Assembly: GCA_963729195.1 (NCBI GenBank)
Contig: CAVSNF010000027.1
Span: 113,774 to 177,773 of the forward strand
Direction: 5' to 3'
DNA length: 64,000 nt
Origin: CAVPTL01 sp963729195
GTDB lineage: Bacteria > Actinomycetota > Thermoleophilia > Gaiellales > JAICJC01
Shown: positions 18,812 to 28,011 of the stretch, one piece after another
Numbering within the stretch: the stretch's first letter is position 1
How the letters are laid out: each line of letters begins with the position of its first letter
Notes under the pieces: model-generated
What the model saw: the letters and a program-made list of their open reading frames with translations, nothing else
Databases searched by the model: none
Told to the model about the DNA's origin: nothing
Position numbers and translations under genes: made by a program

Positions 18812-19497
18812 ATGTCTATCGACGTTTCGCCCAGCGAGACTCTGCCCTCCCCGAACCGACTTTCCGATCAGGTGGCCGCGGTGCTGCGCGGGCGCATCTA
18901 CCGAGGCGAGTTGACGCCGGGCGACCGCATCGTGGAAACAGATCTTTCGCGAGCGTTGAATGTGAGTCGCGCCCCGGTACGAGAGGCGCTGGCGGTGCTC
19001 GAGCGCGAAGGCATGATCGAGACGCTCCCGTATAAGGGAGCCGTCGTCGCCAGCCTGAACGAGCAGGACGTGCTCGAGATTCGTGAGTTGCGAACGGCGC
19101 TCGAGGGTCTCGCCGCCCGGGCCGCCGCTGAGGCGGCAGCGCCCGAGCTGGTGGGCAACCTGCGCACGGCATACGCGGCCATGGTCGCCGCACTCGAGGC
19201 GGATGACAGTGGCAGTGTCGCCTTGCGCCACCTCGAGTTTCACCGCGTTATCGCGGTGGCCTCCAACTACCAGCGTTTGGTAACTATTCTCGATCAACTG
19301 GCGGTTCGCAGTTTTTGGCGTTGCAAGGATGGGGCGGACTTGGAAAGTCCGACCTGGATGGGCCGGTACGTGACCACATACGTATCATCGAAGCCTTTGA
19401 ATCGGGATCCCCTGACGCGGCTGTCGCTGCAGTGGTCGAGAACATCCGGGCGCCAAATCGCGGCATCGAGCGTATCCTCAAACACGCCACCGAGTAG
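18812..19497 (+). CDS. GntR-family regulator, FCD subfamily (frameshift)
   Basis: About 228 residues. The winged helix (residues about 10-75) reads LSDQVAAVLRGRIYRGELTPGDRIVETDLSRAL and VSRAPVREALAVLEREGMI, typical of GntR. The C-terminal FCD ligand-binding domain has EIRELRTALEGLAARAA and, after a frame change near 19312, DHIRIIEAFESGSPDAAVAAVVENI. The natural stop is at 19497. FCD regulators respond to carboxylates or amino acids and bind palindromes. It sits centrally in the peptide-catabolism region between three operons and is the likely ligand of the shared palindrome at 14132 and 25401. Confidence 0.85.
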
Positions 19498-19534
19498 ACA
19501 TATTTCACGTCGGCCGTCATGCCCCGAGCCGATC

Positions 19535-20712
19535 TCAACGTGTAGTTACCTCAACCGTTCCATCGGCCAGCCAAAGATAGTTCTCCTCCCACCCGGCGTA
19601 GTTACCGTCTCCGTCGGTTATGAACGTTTCGAATGCCAGCGCGGTGGGCGGCTCTAAGACCAGATCGAGATCGGGGCCGTTCGCCTCGGGGGGGCCGAAG
19701 TACGGGCGTATGAACCCGCAGCCCAGACCATGGCCAAAGCCCGGGATCTGGCCCGCACTCAGGCCCTGGTCTGCGAGATATTCGAGCCCCGCGCGGTGAA
19801 GTCGGCGGCCGGTGACCCCGTGTTGGATGACGTCTGCCATCGCCGCACAAAGTCCCTTCGCGCCGTCGATGGTGCGCTGCTGTGCCGCCGTTGCGTCCCC
19901 GAGCACCACGGTTCGTGCGAGGTCGTACGGATACCCGTGGAGCATTCCGTAGCAGTCGAAGTGCAGTAGGTCGTCTGGCCGGTAGGTGTACCCGGGCCTC
20001 CACGCCGGCTGGTCGGCCGCGACGAACGCGTCGGCTTTGTCCCCCGATCCACCAAAAACGCCCAGTGCACGCAGCCGGGCACGGTCGCGGCGCGGGCCAG
20101 TGCAGCTCCCACCGCGGTGCCCTCGGTGCCCCCCGGTGTGGCGTTCTCAGTCAGCGTTGAGGTGAGCTCGACGCCGAGCCGACCGGCCGCGCGGAGTACG
20201 CCGATTTCCCACTCCGACAGCCTCCGGCGAAGCGCGTGTGAGATGTCGTCCACGTCCACCAGTTCCAGACCGGGGGCGGCGGCCTGGAGTGCCTGCGCGC
20301 TTGAGTACGGCAGCACCCCGGCGCCAATCACTCCCACCCGGCCGCCGGAGAGCCCGTAGTCGGATAGCATGGCTGAGGTCAGCGCGTCGAGATCCATCCC
20401 GCTGCGGACGTCTTCCAGGGTGATCTTTGGGGAGGAGTAGCCACTCACTGCGAGTCCGCCGGCACCGCTGGTTTTAAGCACCATGGCTGCGTGTTCGCAG
20501 GCGGTGATGGCGGGCGAGGCGGGCGGCACCCAGGGGAATGGACTGAAATGGTTTGCGAAGTACTGGATGTCCGCCGACCCTCCGGGCTCGCCGCAGCGAG
20601 ACCAGATCAGCAGTCCATCCAGGCCGCGGGCCTCCGCTTGGGCAAGGGCGTTTCGGCGCCGCTCGGCGAGTTCATGCTCGGGTACCGGGTCACACGCAAA
20701 CGGGTCGATCAT
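19535..20712 (-). CDS. M24-family metallopeptidase (Xaa-Pro peptidase-like; one frameshift)
   Basis: About 390 residues. A creatinase-like N-terminal domain (ERRRNALAQAEARGLDGLLIW to GRVGVIGAG) precedes a pita-bread metallopeptidase domain with HFDCYGMLHGYPYDLARTVV (metal Asp region), GFGHGLGCGF (His) and FETFITDGDG (Glu). The frame changes near 20045. M24 enzymes remove N-terminal residues or cut Xaa-Pro dipeptides; the ectoine hydrolase DoeA also belongs here, so a cyclic-amide substrate is an alternative. ATG 20712 follows the amidohydrolase stop by one base. It is the last gene of the operon that starts with the binding protein. Confidence 0.8.
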
Positions 20713-20713
20713 G

Positions 20714-21931
20714 TCAAGCTCCTCGAGCTTCGGGGGCGTATCGGGCCAGGGTCTGTTCGATCCACGGGAGGTCGACCACGGTCCCGTCGGCGACAACCGC
20801 GTGCACCGCGCGCAGGGCGGCAATCTGGTTGACAGGGTCGTCGTCCACGACCACCAGGTCGCCGGCCCAGCCGGCCTCGATCCGGCCGATCGGCTTGCCG
20901 GCCGTCCGGTCGCCGGCAGTGGTCGCCGAGCGCAGCGCCGAGTCGGCCGACGCGCCCAGGTCGACGTACTGCTCCAGCTCGTCGACCAGCCCCCCGATGT
21001 CGTTGAGATAGGTGCCGGCATCGGTGCCGGCGAGGATGCTCACGCCCGAGTCCAGCGCCGATTTGATGCTGTGGCGGTAGCGGGGCAGGGCTGCGCCGTA
21101 GGCCGCCGCGATCTCGGGCTGGACGCGCGGATCGCTGATGGGTGCTGTCATCGCCCGCAGGGTCGGAACGAGTGCGGCGGAACTGGCGGCCAGGGCGGCC
21201 ACCCCGTCGTCCTGCAGAAGCCCGCCGTGCTCGATCGTGTCCACTCCCGCTTCCAGTGCCGCCAATACACCCGCGTTGGCGTGGCTGTGAGCCGCTACGG
21301 TGACTCCCGCCCGGCGGGCTTCTGCGACCGCGGCTCGCAGTTCCTCGACGGTGTATTCGGCGGCGTTTGGGTCACCCGGCGTCGAGAAGCCGCCGCTGGC
21401 CATCACCTTGATCACGTCGGCGCCCGCGTGCAGTTGTTCGCGGGCTGCCTCGCGTACCTGATCGGCCCCGTCGGCGATGCGACCGACCTCGTTGGCGTGG
21501 CCGCCGGTCATCACGATCATTCGCCCGCTGGCCAGGATGCGAGGGGCGACCCCGCCTGCCGCACCGTTCAAAACACTTCGCCGGAACTCCAGCACGCTGT
21601 GATCGGCGGAGCCAAGGTCGCGCACAGTTGTCACGCCGCCGCGCAGTGAACGCAGGGCATTGAGTGCGATCGTTCGGCCTCGCTCCGCGGCAGGCCTGCG
21701 CCAGCTCGTGATCGGCTCGGCGACGGGGTCGAGGTCGAGATGCACGTGCCAATCGATCAGCCCTGGGAGGATGTATCGACCGCCGGCGTCCAGCATCTCT
21801 CTCCGGGGAGATCCGGATCCACCGGATTCGACTGAGGCGATGGTGCCGTCGACGATCTCGATCACCGCGCCTTCGAGCGGTTCCAGATCGACTCCCACCA
21901 GAGCCGTGCCGTTGACGACGGTGAGGCTCAT
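20714..21931 (-). CDS. Metal-dependent amidohydrolase (imidazolonepropionase/prolidase-like)
   Basis: A complete 405-residue amidohydrolase. Ligand motifs are present in order: LPGLIDWHVHLDLD (HxH), ADVIKVMASGGFSTPG (bridging Lys), VAAHSHANAGV (His), DTIEHGGLL (His) and SILAGTDAGTYL (Asp), followed by IGRIEAGWAGDLVVVDDDP. This pattern is found in bacterial Xaa-Pro or Xaa-Arg dipeptidases of the amidohydrolase superfamily as well as imidazolonepropionase. Neighbouring peptide-transport genes favour a dipeptidase role. ATG 21931 lies two bases after the DppC-like stop. Confidence 0.9.
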   Translation of the reverse strand: MSLTVVNGTALVGVDLEPLEGAVIEIVDGTIASVESGGSGSPRREMLDAGGRYILPGLIDWHVHLDLDPVAEPITSWRRPAAERGRTIALNALRSLRGGVTTVRDLGSADHSVLEFRRSVLNGAAGGVAPRILASGRMIVMTGGHANEVGRIADGADQVREAAREQLHAGADVIKVMASGGFSTPGDPNAAEYTVEELRAAVAEARRAGVTVAAHSHANAGVLAALEAGVDTIEHGGLLQDDGVAALAASSAALVPTLRAMTAPISDPRVQPEIAAAYGAALPRYRHSIKSALDSGVSILAGTDAGTYLNDIGGLVDELEQYVDLGASADSALRSATTAGDRTAGKPIGRIEAGWAGDLVVVDDDPVNQIAALRAVHAVVADGTVVDLPWIEQTLARYAPEARGA

Positions 21932-21933
21932 GC

Positions 21934-22830
21934 TCACCCCTTCAGCGGGGCGCTGTTGATCCCCAGGTAGTGGGTGACGCCGTCGGCCACGAAGCTGATG
22001 CCGACCGAGAGCAGGCAGATCATGACTGCAGGCGCCACGCTCGCCCAGGGATTGACGGTCAGGATGATCCGGTTCTCGGCGGCGGACAGACCCCAATCAG
22101 AACTCGGCGGCTGCGCCCCCAGCCCGAGGAAGCTGAGTGCGGCGATGAAGAGGATCGCGTAGGTGAATCTGAGTGCGAACTCCACCAGCAGCTGGGCGGC
22201 GATGTTCGGTGCGATCTCGCGGAAGATCAGCGCCTGGGTTCGCTCGCCTCGTGCAACCGCCGAAAGCACGTAGTCCTGCGTCGACACCCCCAGCGCGGCG
22301 GCGCGGATTACCCGGGCCACTCGGGGAGAGAACACCAGGCACAGCGAGATCACGACCACGCCGATGCTGGTGCCGAAGCCGGCCAGGATCACCAGCACGA
22401 CCAGCAGCGGGGGCACGCTGATGAACACGTCGAGCGTGCGGCTGGTGGCGGTGTCGATGCGACCGCGACGCAGGGCCGCGCCGATACCGATCACGCACCC
22501 CACCAGGAATGCGACGATCGTTGCGAACAGGGCAACGGCGAGGATGCCACGGCCGCCGTAGAGCAGTCTCGAGAGCACGTCGCGACCGAGATAGTCCGTG
22601 CCCAGAAGGTGGGAGCTGCTGGGCGGCTGGCCGGGAATCCCACCCAGCTGGTTGGGCGGGTACGGAGCAAACAGGAACCCGAAGACGGCAACCAGGGCAA
22701 TCACCACGGTCAGCACCAGCCCGATCTTGCTCTCCCGCGTTGCGGTGACCGCCGACAACGTGGACCTGACGGCACTCGACAGTCCGGTCGAGACGCGGGC
22801 GGGGTGGCCGGCGACGGCGGGGCTATGCAC
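21934..22830 (-). CDS. Oligopeptide ABC transporter permease, DppC type
   Basis: A 298-residue inner-membrane permease with an N-terminal anchor and about five further hydrophobic segments. The PPSSSHLLGTDYLGRDVLSRLLYG motif and the EAA-like loop (GERTQALIFREIAPNI) identify the DppC/OppC class. It overlaps the DppB-like gene by 8 bp and precedes the amidohydrolase by 2 bp. It imports peptides, nickel or similar ligands together with DppB, the binding protein and the fused ATPase encoded 6-8 kb away. Confidence 0.92.
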   Translation of the reverse strand: MHSPAVAGHPARVSTGLSSAVRSTLSAVTATRESKIGLVLTVVIALVAVFGFLFAPYPPNQLGGIPGQPPSSSHLLGTDYLGRDVLSRLLYGGRGILAVALFATIVAFLVGCVIGIGAALRRGRIDTATSRTLDVFISVPPLLVVLVILAGFGTSIGVVVISLCLVFSPRVARVIRAAALGVSTQDYVLSAVARGERTQALIFREIAPNIAAQLLVEFALRFTYAILFIAALSFLGLGAQPPSSDWGLSAAENRIILTVNPWASVAPAVMICLLSVGISFVADGVTHYLGINSAPLKG

Positions 22831-23788
22831 GGTTGGGCTTCCGCAGCCGAGGATCGAGCGCGAGCGCGGTCAGATCTGCGATTAGGTTCAGGCCGACGAA
22901 TCCGACCGCGATGATGACCACGATCGCCTGCACCACGGCGACGTCGCCGGACTGCACGGCTTCCACCAGCAGACCGCCCAAACCCGGGAACGCAAACACG
23001 TTCTCGACGATCACGATGCCCCCGATCAGCTCGGCCAAACTGAGCGACGCGACGGTCACGAGGGCGACGCCGGTGTTGGGTCCCACGTGGCTGAAGAGCA
23101 GACGCATGCCGGTGACGCCGCGCAGCATCGCGGCGCGGGTGTAGGTCGTCCCCAGCGTCTCGCGGACGTTGGCTCTGACCATCCGGAAGAGGTACGGGAA
23201 GGTGATCACCGCGAGCGCCAGCGACGGCAGCACGTAGGCTTGGGCCTCCTCGCCGGCTGAGCCGAACGCAACCGCGCTGGAGTCGACGGGCAGGAGGCCG
23301 AGCCACACCGCCAGCACCAGAATCAGGGCAATGCTGACCAAGAACTCGGGCATCGCGGCCATCACCAGCGACGTCGCCGAGAGGGCTGCATCGGAGGCCT
23401 TGCCGACTCTCCCGGCGGCGAACACTCCCAGCACGATTGCGAATGGCAGTGCGATCACGAATCCGGTGACCGCGATGGTGATCGTGCGCTCGGCTCGGGT
23501 GATCACCGTCGACTGGATGCTGGTGTTGTTCACCAGCGACTTCCCCCAGTCACCGGTTGCCAGGTTCACCACCCAGTACTCGTACCGCTCGAGCACCGGC
23601 TTATCGAGCCCCGCTTGGCGGTCGTAGGCGGCCCTGCGCTCCGGACTCGAGAACAGTCCCAGGGCCTTGCGTGCCGGGTCTCCGGGCAGCACATTGGTTG
23701 CCAGGAACGTCACCAGGGTGATCACCACCAGGGTCGCAAACGCGAAGGCGACTCGCTTCAGGATCAGCCGCCATACCCCACCGGTCAT
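22823..23788 (-). CDS. Oligopeptide ABC transporter permease, DppB type
   Basis: A 321-residue permease with six hydrophobic segments. The N-terminal RVAFAFATLVVITLVTFLA, the FLATNVLPGDPARKALG segment, and VRANVRETLGTTYTRAA plus ENVFAFPGLGGLLVEAV mark the DppB/OppB class. ATG 23788 overlaps the binding-protein stop by 4 nt (ATGA), so translation is coupled within the operon. Confidence 0.93.
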   Translation of the reverse strand: MTGGVWRLILKRVAFAFATLVVITLVTFLATNVLPGDPARKALGLFSSPERRAAYDRQAGLDKPVLERYEYWVVNLATGDWGKSLVNNTSIQSTVITRAERTITIAVTGFVIALPFAIVLGVFAAGRVGKASDAALSATSLVMAAMPEFLVSIALILVLAVWLGLLPVDSSAVAFGSAGEEAQAYVLPSLALAVITFPYLFRMVRANVRETLGTTYTRAAMLRGVTGMRLLFSHVGPNTGVALVTVASLSLAELIGGIVIVENVFAFPGLGGLLVEAVQSGDVAVVQAIVVIIAVGFVGLNLIADLTALALDPRLRKPNRA

Positions 23789-25386
23789 TGGTCGGCGGTC
23801 AGGTACAACTGGTTGAGGTGGACGATCCTCTGGAGGTCGAGTTGGACGTTTTGAAGCCGGTTCTTGCGCACGAAGATCTTGGGTCCGTGGCCGGGGATCA
23901 TCTCACCGGACTGCTCGTTCATGATCCCCAGCGCGTCGCCGAACAGCGACTTCGACTTCGCCACATCGGTCGAGGCGATCGCCTGGGCGACCAGGCTGTC
24001 GAATTGCGCGTTGTTGAACTTGGACTCGGGGATGGTGGCGTTTCCGGTGTAGATGAGCGGCAGCATCACGGAAATATGCTCGCGAAGCAACCAGCCGACC
24101 ACGAACGACTTGACCAGGAACGACTGTGAGAAATACACATCAGCGGTCTGCGAGTTGACGTTGACGTTGATCCCCGACGCGCCCAGCATCTGCTGGAGGA
24201 TCACCGCCGCCTCGACCTGACCGGGACCGGTGGGCGCGGTGTAGAGGTTGATCGTGATGCCGTCGGGGTGCCCGGCCTGTGCGATCAGCGACTTGGCCTT
24301 CTCGGGGTCGTAGGGAAATGCCTCGAGATCGTGTGGATAAAACTGGTCGGTGGGCGGGATCGGGATGTCGGGGGTGACGCTTCCCAGGCCGGCGTAGACC
24401 GACTGCTTCCAGGTATCGCGATTGACCGCCATCTTGAATGCCTGGCGGACGCGCAGATCGGTGAACGGCTCTTGGGTCATGTCGCAGTCGATGGGCATGA
24501 ACATCGAGTTTTCGAGCACGACGGTCTTGACCGCGCTAGCCCCTTGGACGGTCGACATGGCCGTGTACTCGATGGCGTCGATCAGATCGAGGTCGCCCGA
24601 GATCACCGACTGCACCTTCGTGGCCGGATCCGGGAAGCGCACCACCCGCACGCTGTCGAGATGCGGCGCACTTCCCCAGTAGTCGGGATTGCGGACGAGG
24701 TTGGCCTGCACGCCGGTGGTGTAGTCCTGCACCTTGAACGGGCCGGTTCCGGGAGGCTTGGTGAAGTCGGTGAGTCCGTTGGGCACGATCGCAAACGCGT
24801 TCAGCGCCGCCACCGCAGGGAAGTACGCGTGGGGTCGCGAGAGGGTGAACTGGACGGTGTTCGTGTCGACCGCTTTGATCGCCTTTGGGTCGACGATGCC
24901 GTCGATTACCGACACGAACGTTGCCGCCGTGTCCGGGTCGAACTGCCGCTGGAACGAGTAGATCACGTCTTCGGCTGTGAGAGGCTGGCCGTTTTGGAAG
25001 GTCACCCCGGTGCGGAGCTTGAACGTCCACACGCTGGCGTCGGTGTTGGAGTCCCACGACGCCGCCAGGCCGGGCTGGGCGTTGTACTGGTCATCGACGT
25101 TGGTCAGCGGCTCGAACACGTTGCCGGCGATCAGGAACGTGAAGGAGCTGATCGTCTGGGCCGGGTCCAGCGTGTCGGTCGAGTTGAAGTCGATCATCCC
25201 GAACTTGATCGCGCCACCCTTCTGGGGCGTGCCGGTGGTTCCGGAGGATGACCCTGACGACGAGCTTCCGCACGCGCTCAGGGCTGGTACGGCACCGAGG
25301 GCACCGAGCGCAGCGGCGGCTTTGAGAAACTCTCGACGCGAGCTGGACAGGTTTGCGAAGAACTCATCGGGCGGCTGAGACGGCAT
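23785..25386 (-). CDS. Oligopeptide ABC transporter substrate-binding lipoprotein (Tat/lipobox signal)
   Basis: A 533-residue family 5 extracellular solute-binding protein. The signal has a twin-arginine motif (SSRREFLKAAAALGALGA) followed by a lipobox (ALSAC), so it is probably a Tat-exported lipoprotein. The mature domain contains WTFKLRTGVTFQNGQPLTAEDV and NPDYWGSAPHLDSV, typical of peptide-binding proteins. ATG 25386 is chosen because GGAGGG lies 4 bp upstream; an ATG at 25398 would overlap that site. It is first in the operon running binding protein, DppB, DppC, amidohydrolase, M24 peptidase, and its promoter carries the palindromic operator. Confidence 0.93.
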   Translation of the reverse strand: MPSQPPDEFFANLSSSRREFLKAAAALGALGAVPALSACGSSSSGSSSGTTGTPQKGGAIKFGMIDFNSTDTLDPAQTISSFTFLIAGNVFEPLTNVDDQYNAQPGLAASWDSNTDASVWTFKLRTGVTFQNGQPLTAEDVIYSFQRQFDPDTAATFVSVIDGIVDPKAIKAVDTNTVQFTLSRPHAYFPAVAALNAFAIVPNGLTDFTKPPGTGPFKVQDYTTGVQANLVRNPDYWGSAPHLDSVRVVRFPDPATKVQSVISGDLDLIDAIEYTAMSTVQGASAVKTVVLENSMFMPIDCDMTQEPFTDLRVRQAFKMAVNRDTWKQSVYAGLGSVTPDIPIPPTDQFYPHDLEAFPYDPEKAKSLIAQAGHPDGITINLYTAPTGPGQVEAAVILQQMLGASGINVNVNSQTADVYFSQSFLVKSFVVGWLLREHISVMLPLIYTGNATIPESKFNNAQFDSLVAQAIASTDVAKSKSLFGDALGIMNEQSGEMIPGHGPKIFVRKNRLQNVQLDLQRIVHLNQLYLTADQ

Positions 25387-25400
25387 CGATCCCTCCATCG

Positions 25401-25423
25401 AGATTGTCGACAGTCGACTATAC
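25401..25423. promoter_or_regulatory. Second copy of the palindromic operator
   Basis: Twenty of 23 bases match the perfect palindrome at 14132-14154, including the invariant core GTCGACAGTCGACTAT. It overlaps the -10 and the predicted transcription start of the binding-protein operon, the expected location for a repressor site. Confidence 0.75.
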
Positions 25424-25445
25424 CCCGGCCTCGAACTTCCGTCAA
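25417..25445 (-). promoter_or_regulatory. Predicted promoter of the peptide-transport operon
   Basis: On the minus strand, TTGACG (25445-25440) and TATAGT (25422-25417) are separated by 17 bp, close to consensus. Transcription would start near 25410, inside the operator, and the ATG lies at 25386. Confidence 0.65.
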
Positions 25446-25615
25446 ACGAGCCGGGTTCCGTCGCCTGAGAGGCGACTTTGAACCTGCCGAACAGCTGGGA
25501 GCAGATATTGCACATAGTTAGTAGGTTATACAGTGCATTGAGCGTACAGAGAGTTGCGGTGGTGGAGAGGGTGCGGTAGGGTTGGCCGCCGGTCAAGACG
25601 AGAAGGGAACGAGTC

Positions 25616-27009
25616 ATGGCGACACCCTACGAGCTCGCTCGCAACTACAAAGAGTGGGTAGCGACGGACGAGTACAACGAGGCCGCCACCAGGGTTCTGG
25701 CGCAGATCAAGGAGCAGGGCATCGAGGCGGTGTACTTCGTCTCGCCGTCGATCGACGGTCGCCCCATCGGCAAGATGGTCACCGCCGCGCTGTTCGAGCG
25801 GGTTGTGCGTCGCGGCATCCGACTGCACCCGCTGGCCTTCACCGACTTCCGGCTGACGCTTTGGGGGACCCGATCGGGTTCCTGCAGGAAGATGCGGAGA
25901 ATCAGATGGTGCCCGACCTCACCACCTTCCGGCAGCTTCCGTGGCAGCCGCGGATGGCCCGGGTGCTCTGTTACTACTACGACGTCGACTCCGGCGACAT
26001 GCTCCTGCACGACCCCCGCGGACTGCTCGCCAAGCACGACCACACCTTCCGCACAGAGACCGACGCGACCATGTTCGTGGGCATCGAGCCGGAGCTGATG
26101 TGGCTCAAGAAGAAGGAAGGCGGGGTGCTCGAGCACACCACCGACGCGCTCGCGTTCTACGAGATCGCCTATCTCGAGGAGTTCGAGCCGATCATGCTCG
26201 ACCTGCTTGACTACGGCGCCGCGATGGGACTGAAGATCACCCACGCCGATGCGGAGGACAAGTCCCAGGTCGAGGTCAACCAGGCGCCCAACGGGGCGCT
26301 GGACTACGTCGACGACTTCTGGACGTATCGTCAGATCTGCCGGATCGTCGCCCGCAAGCACGGGCTGATCGCCACCTTCATGGCCAAGCCGTTCATGGGC
26401 TGCTCGGCCAACGGCCACCACCACAATCTCTCGTTGATGAGTGACGCCGGCGAGAACGTGCTGATCGGCGAGCTCAAGGGCGACTGCCAGCTGAGCGAGA
26501 AGGGCGTGAACTTCCTCGGCGGCTTGGTTGAGCACGCGGATGCCATGACCCTTGTCGGAGCACCCACGGCCAACTCCTACAAGCGCTTCTGGGACGTCGG
26601 GTTCTGGGCGCCGTTCCACAAGTCATACGGGTTCAACAACCGCTCGTGCCTGTTCCGGGTCTCCGACGTGGGCCGGCTGGAGGCCAGGCAGATGGACTCG
26701 TCCTGCAACCCCTACCTGTCGGTCGCTTCGTGTCTGATCGCCGGGCTCGACGGCATTCGCCGCAAGCTCGATCCGGGCGATCCGATCCAGGACAACATGA
26801 TGACCGACATCCGGCTGCCGCGCAGCGAGCGGATCCCGATCACCCTGACCGAGGCGATCGAGGCGTTCAAGGACGACGACGTCATGCGCGAGCTGCTCCC
26901 AGGCGTGCTGTACGAGACGTTCGTGGGGCTGCGGCAGGACGATCTCGATCGCTTCTGGGCACAGGTCTCGGCCTGGGAGATCGACTTCTACCTGGAGCGG
27001 TGGCCGTGA
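25616..27009 (+). CDS. Glutamine-synthetase-like gamma-glutamyl ligase (one frameshift)
   Basis: About 464 residues. After an N-terminal domain (MATPYELARNYKEWVATDEY) the frame changes near 25855; the catalytic domain then runs complete, with GIEPELMW, DKSQVEVNQAPNGALDYVDD, AKPFMGCSANGHHHNLSL (ATP/ammonium site region) and NRSCLFRVSDVGRLEARQMDSSCNPYL. The sequence departs from standard GlnA, resembling enzymes that attach glutamate to amines, such as gamma-glutamylputrescine or isopropylamide synthetases. The PuuD-like hydrolase, P450 and permease genes nearby support that role. ATG 25616 follows GAAGGGA. Confidence 0.8.
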
Positions 27010-27019
27010 TCTCGGCCGG

Positions 27020-28011
27020 GTGCGCGCCGTCGGCCTAGCGCCGGTGCTCGCCATCAACGGAGTCTTCCGCGCGGGCGACCTGCCGCTCGAGCTCGGCGGG
27101 GTGCTGCCCGATGCGTTCATCGACTACCGCGTGCACGGCACGCTCGACGCCGGCGGCCAAAACCTGGTGCTGGTACCTCACATGTACTCCGGTGGGGTGG
27201 CGTCGATGGATCGCCTGATCGGGCCTGGGCGGCCGCTCGATCCAGGCCGGTTTTGCATCCTCGTCCCCGGCCAGCTCGGAAACGGCGTCGCGAGGTCGCC
27301 GTCAACCAGTCGGGCGAGGCCGTTTCCGCAGCTCACCATTGGCGACGACGTCGAGATCCAGCGGCGGCTGGTATCGGCGCTAGCCGGCGAGGTCTCGCCT
27401 GCACGCCATCATCGGCTACTCGATGGGGGGCCACCAAGCCTTTGGGTGGGCGACGCGGTATCCCGAGCGAGTACCCAGGCTGATGATCGCCGCCGCCGCC
27501 GCCCGCCCGTCGAGCGCTGCCGAGGCGCTGCTGGGCCTGCTGGTGCGCACGCTTGGGGTCGAGCCGGCCCGCCGCGCGACCGCACTGCACGCCAAGGTGT
27601 GGAGCGTGCTGGGTGTCACCCCGGGCGTGTACCGCCGGCAGGCCTGGCGGCCGGCGTTTGGCTCACAGCGCGAGTTCGTGGAGACCGTGTTCGAGCAGGA
27701 CTTTGCCGCGCTCGATCCGGCCAACCTGATCTGCCAGCTGGAGAAGTGGCGCGAAGCGGACTTTGCCGACTGCGCTCCCGCAGATCCGCGCCGCCACGCT
27801 CGTGATGCCGTTTCGCGGAGACCCGTTCGCGCCGGTCGAGCAGTGCATCTCGGAGCAGCGGATGATCCCGGGAGCAGTGGTACGGGTGCTGGACAGTGTC
27901 TGGGGCCACTACGCCTTCGCCGGCTTCGGAGGCTCCCAGGATCGCGACGCCATCGACGCCGCGATCGGCGACGTGCTCAACGCTGACGCGTACCGGCCGC
28001 TGCCGCAATGA
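27020..28011 (+). CDS. Alpha/beta hydrolase, homoserine O-acetyltransferase-like (two frameshifts)
   Basis: About 330 residues. The N-terminus (LPLELGGVLPDAFIDYRVHGTL, then LVPHMYSGG) is characteristic of the MetX/homoserine acetyltransferase branch of alpha/beta hydrolases. After a frame change near 27395 comes the nucleophile elbow IIGYSMGGHQAFGWATRYPERV, and after a second near 27768 the C-terminal part TLVMPFRGDPFAPVEQ and SVWGHYAFAGFG, which contains plausible Asp and His members of the triad. It starts 10 bp after the ligase gene. It could deacylate a pathway intermediate; not a biosynthetic MetX by context. The 3' end overlaps the convergent PuuD-like gene by 35 bp. Confidence 0.7.

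Noticed and set aside
18798..18830. A third copy of the palindromic operator at the GntR start, suggested by GTTCGACATGTC.
   Set aside because: Spacing between the half-sites differs and fewer than half of the positions match, so it is not convincing.
13043..20712. Interpretation of this frameshift-rich region as a block of decaying pseudogenes.
   Set aside because: Active-site residues are conserved on both sides of every break, promoters and operators are intact, and similar breaks occur elsewhere in the window; indel errors explain it more simply, although reads are needed to be certain.
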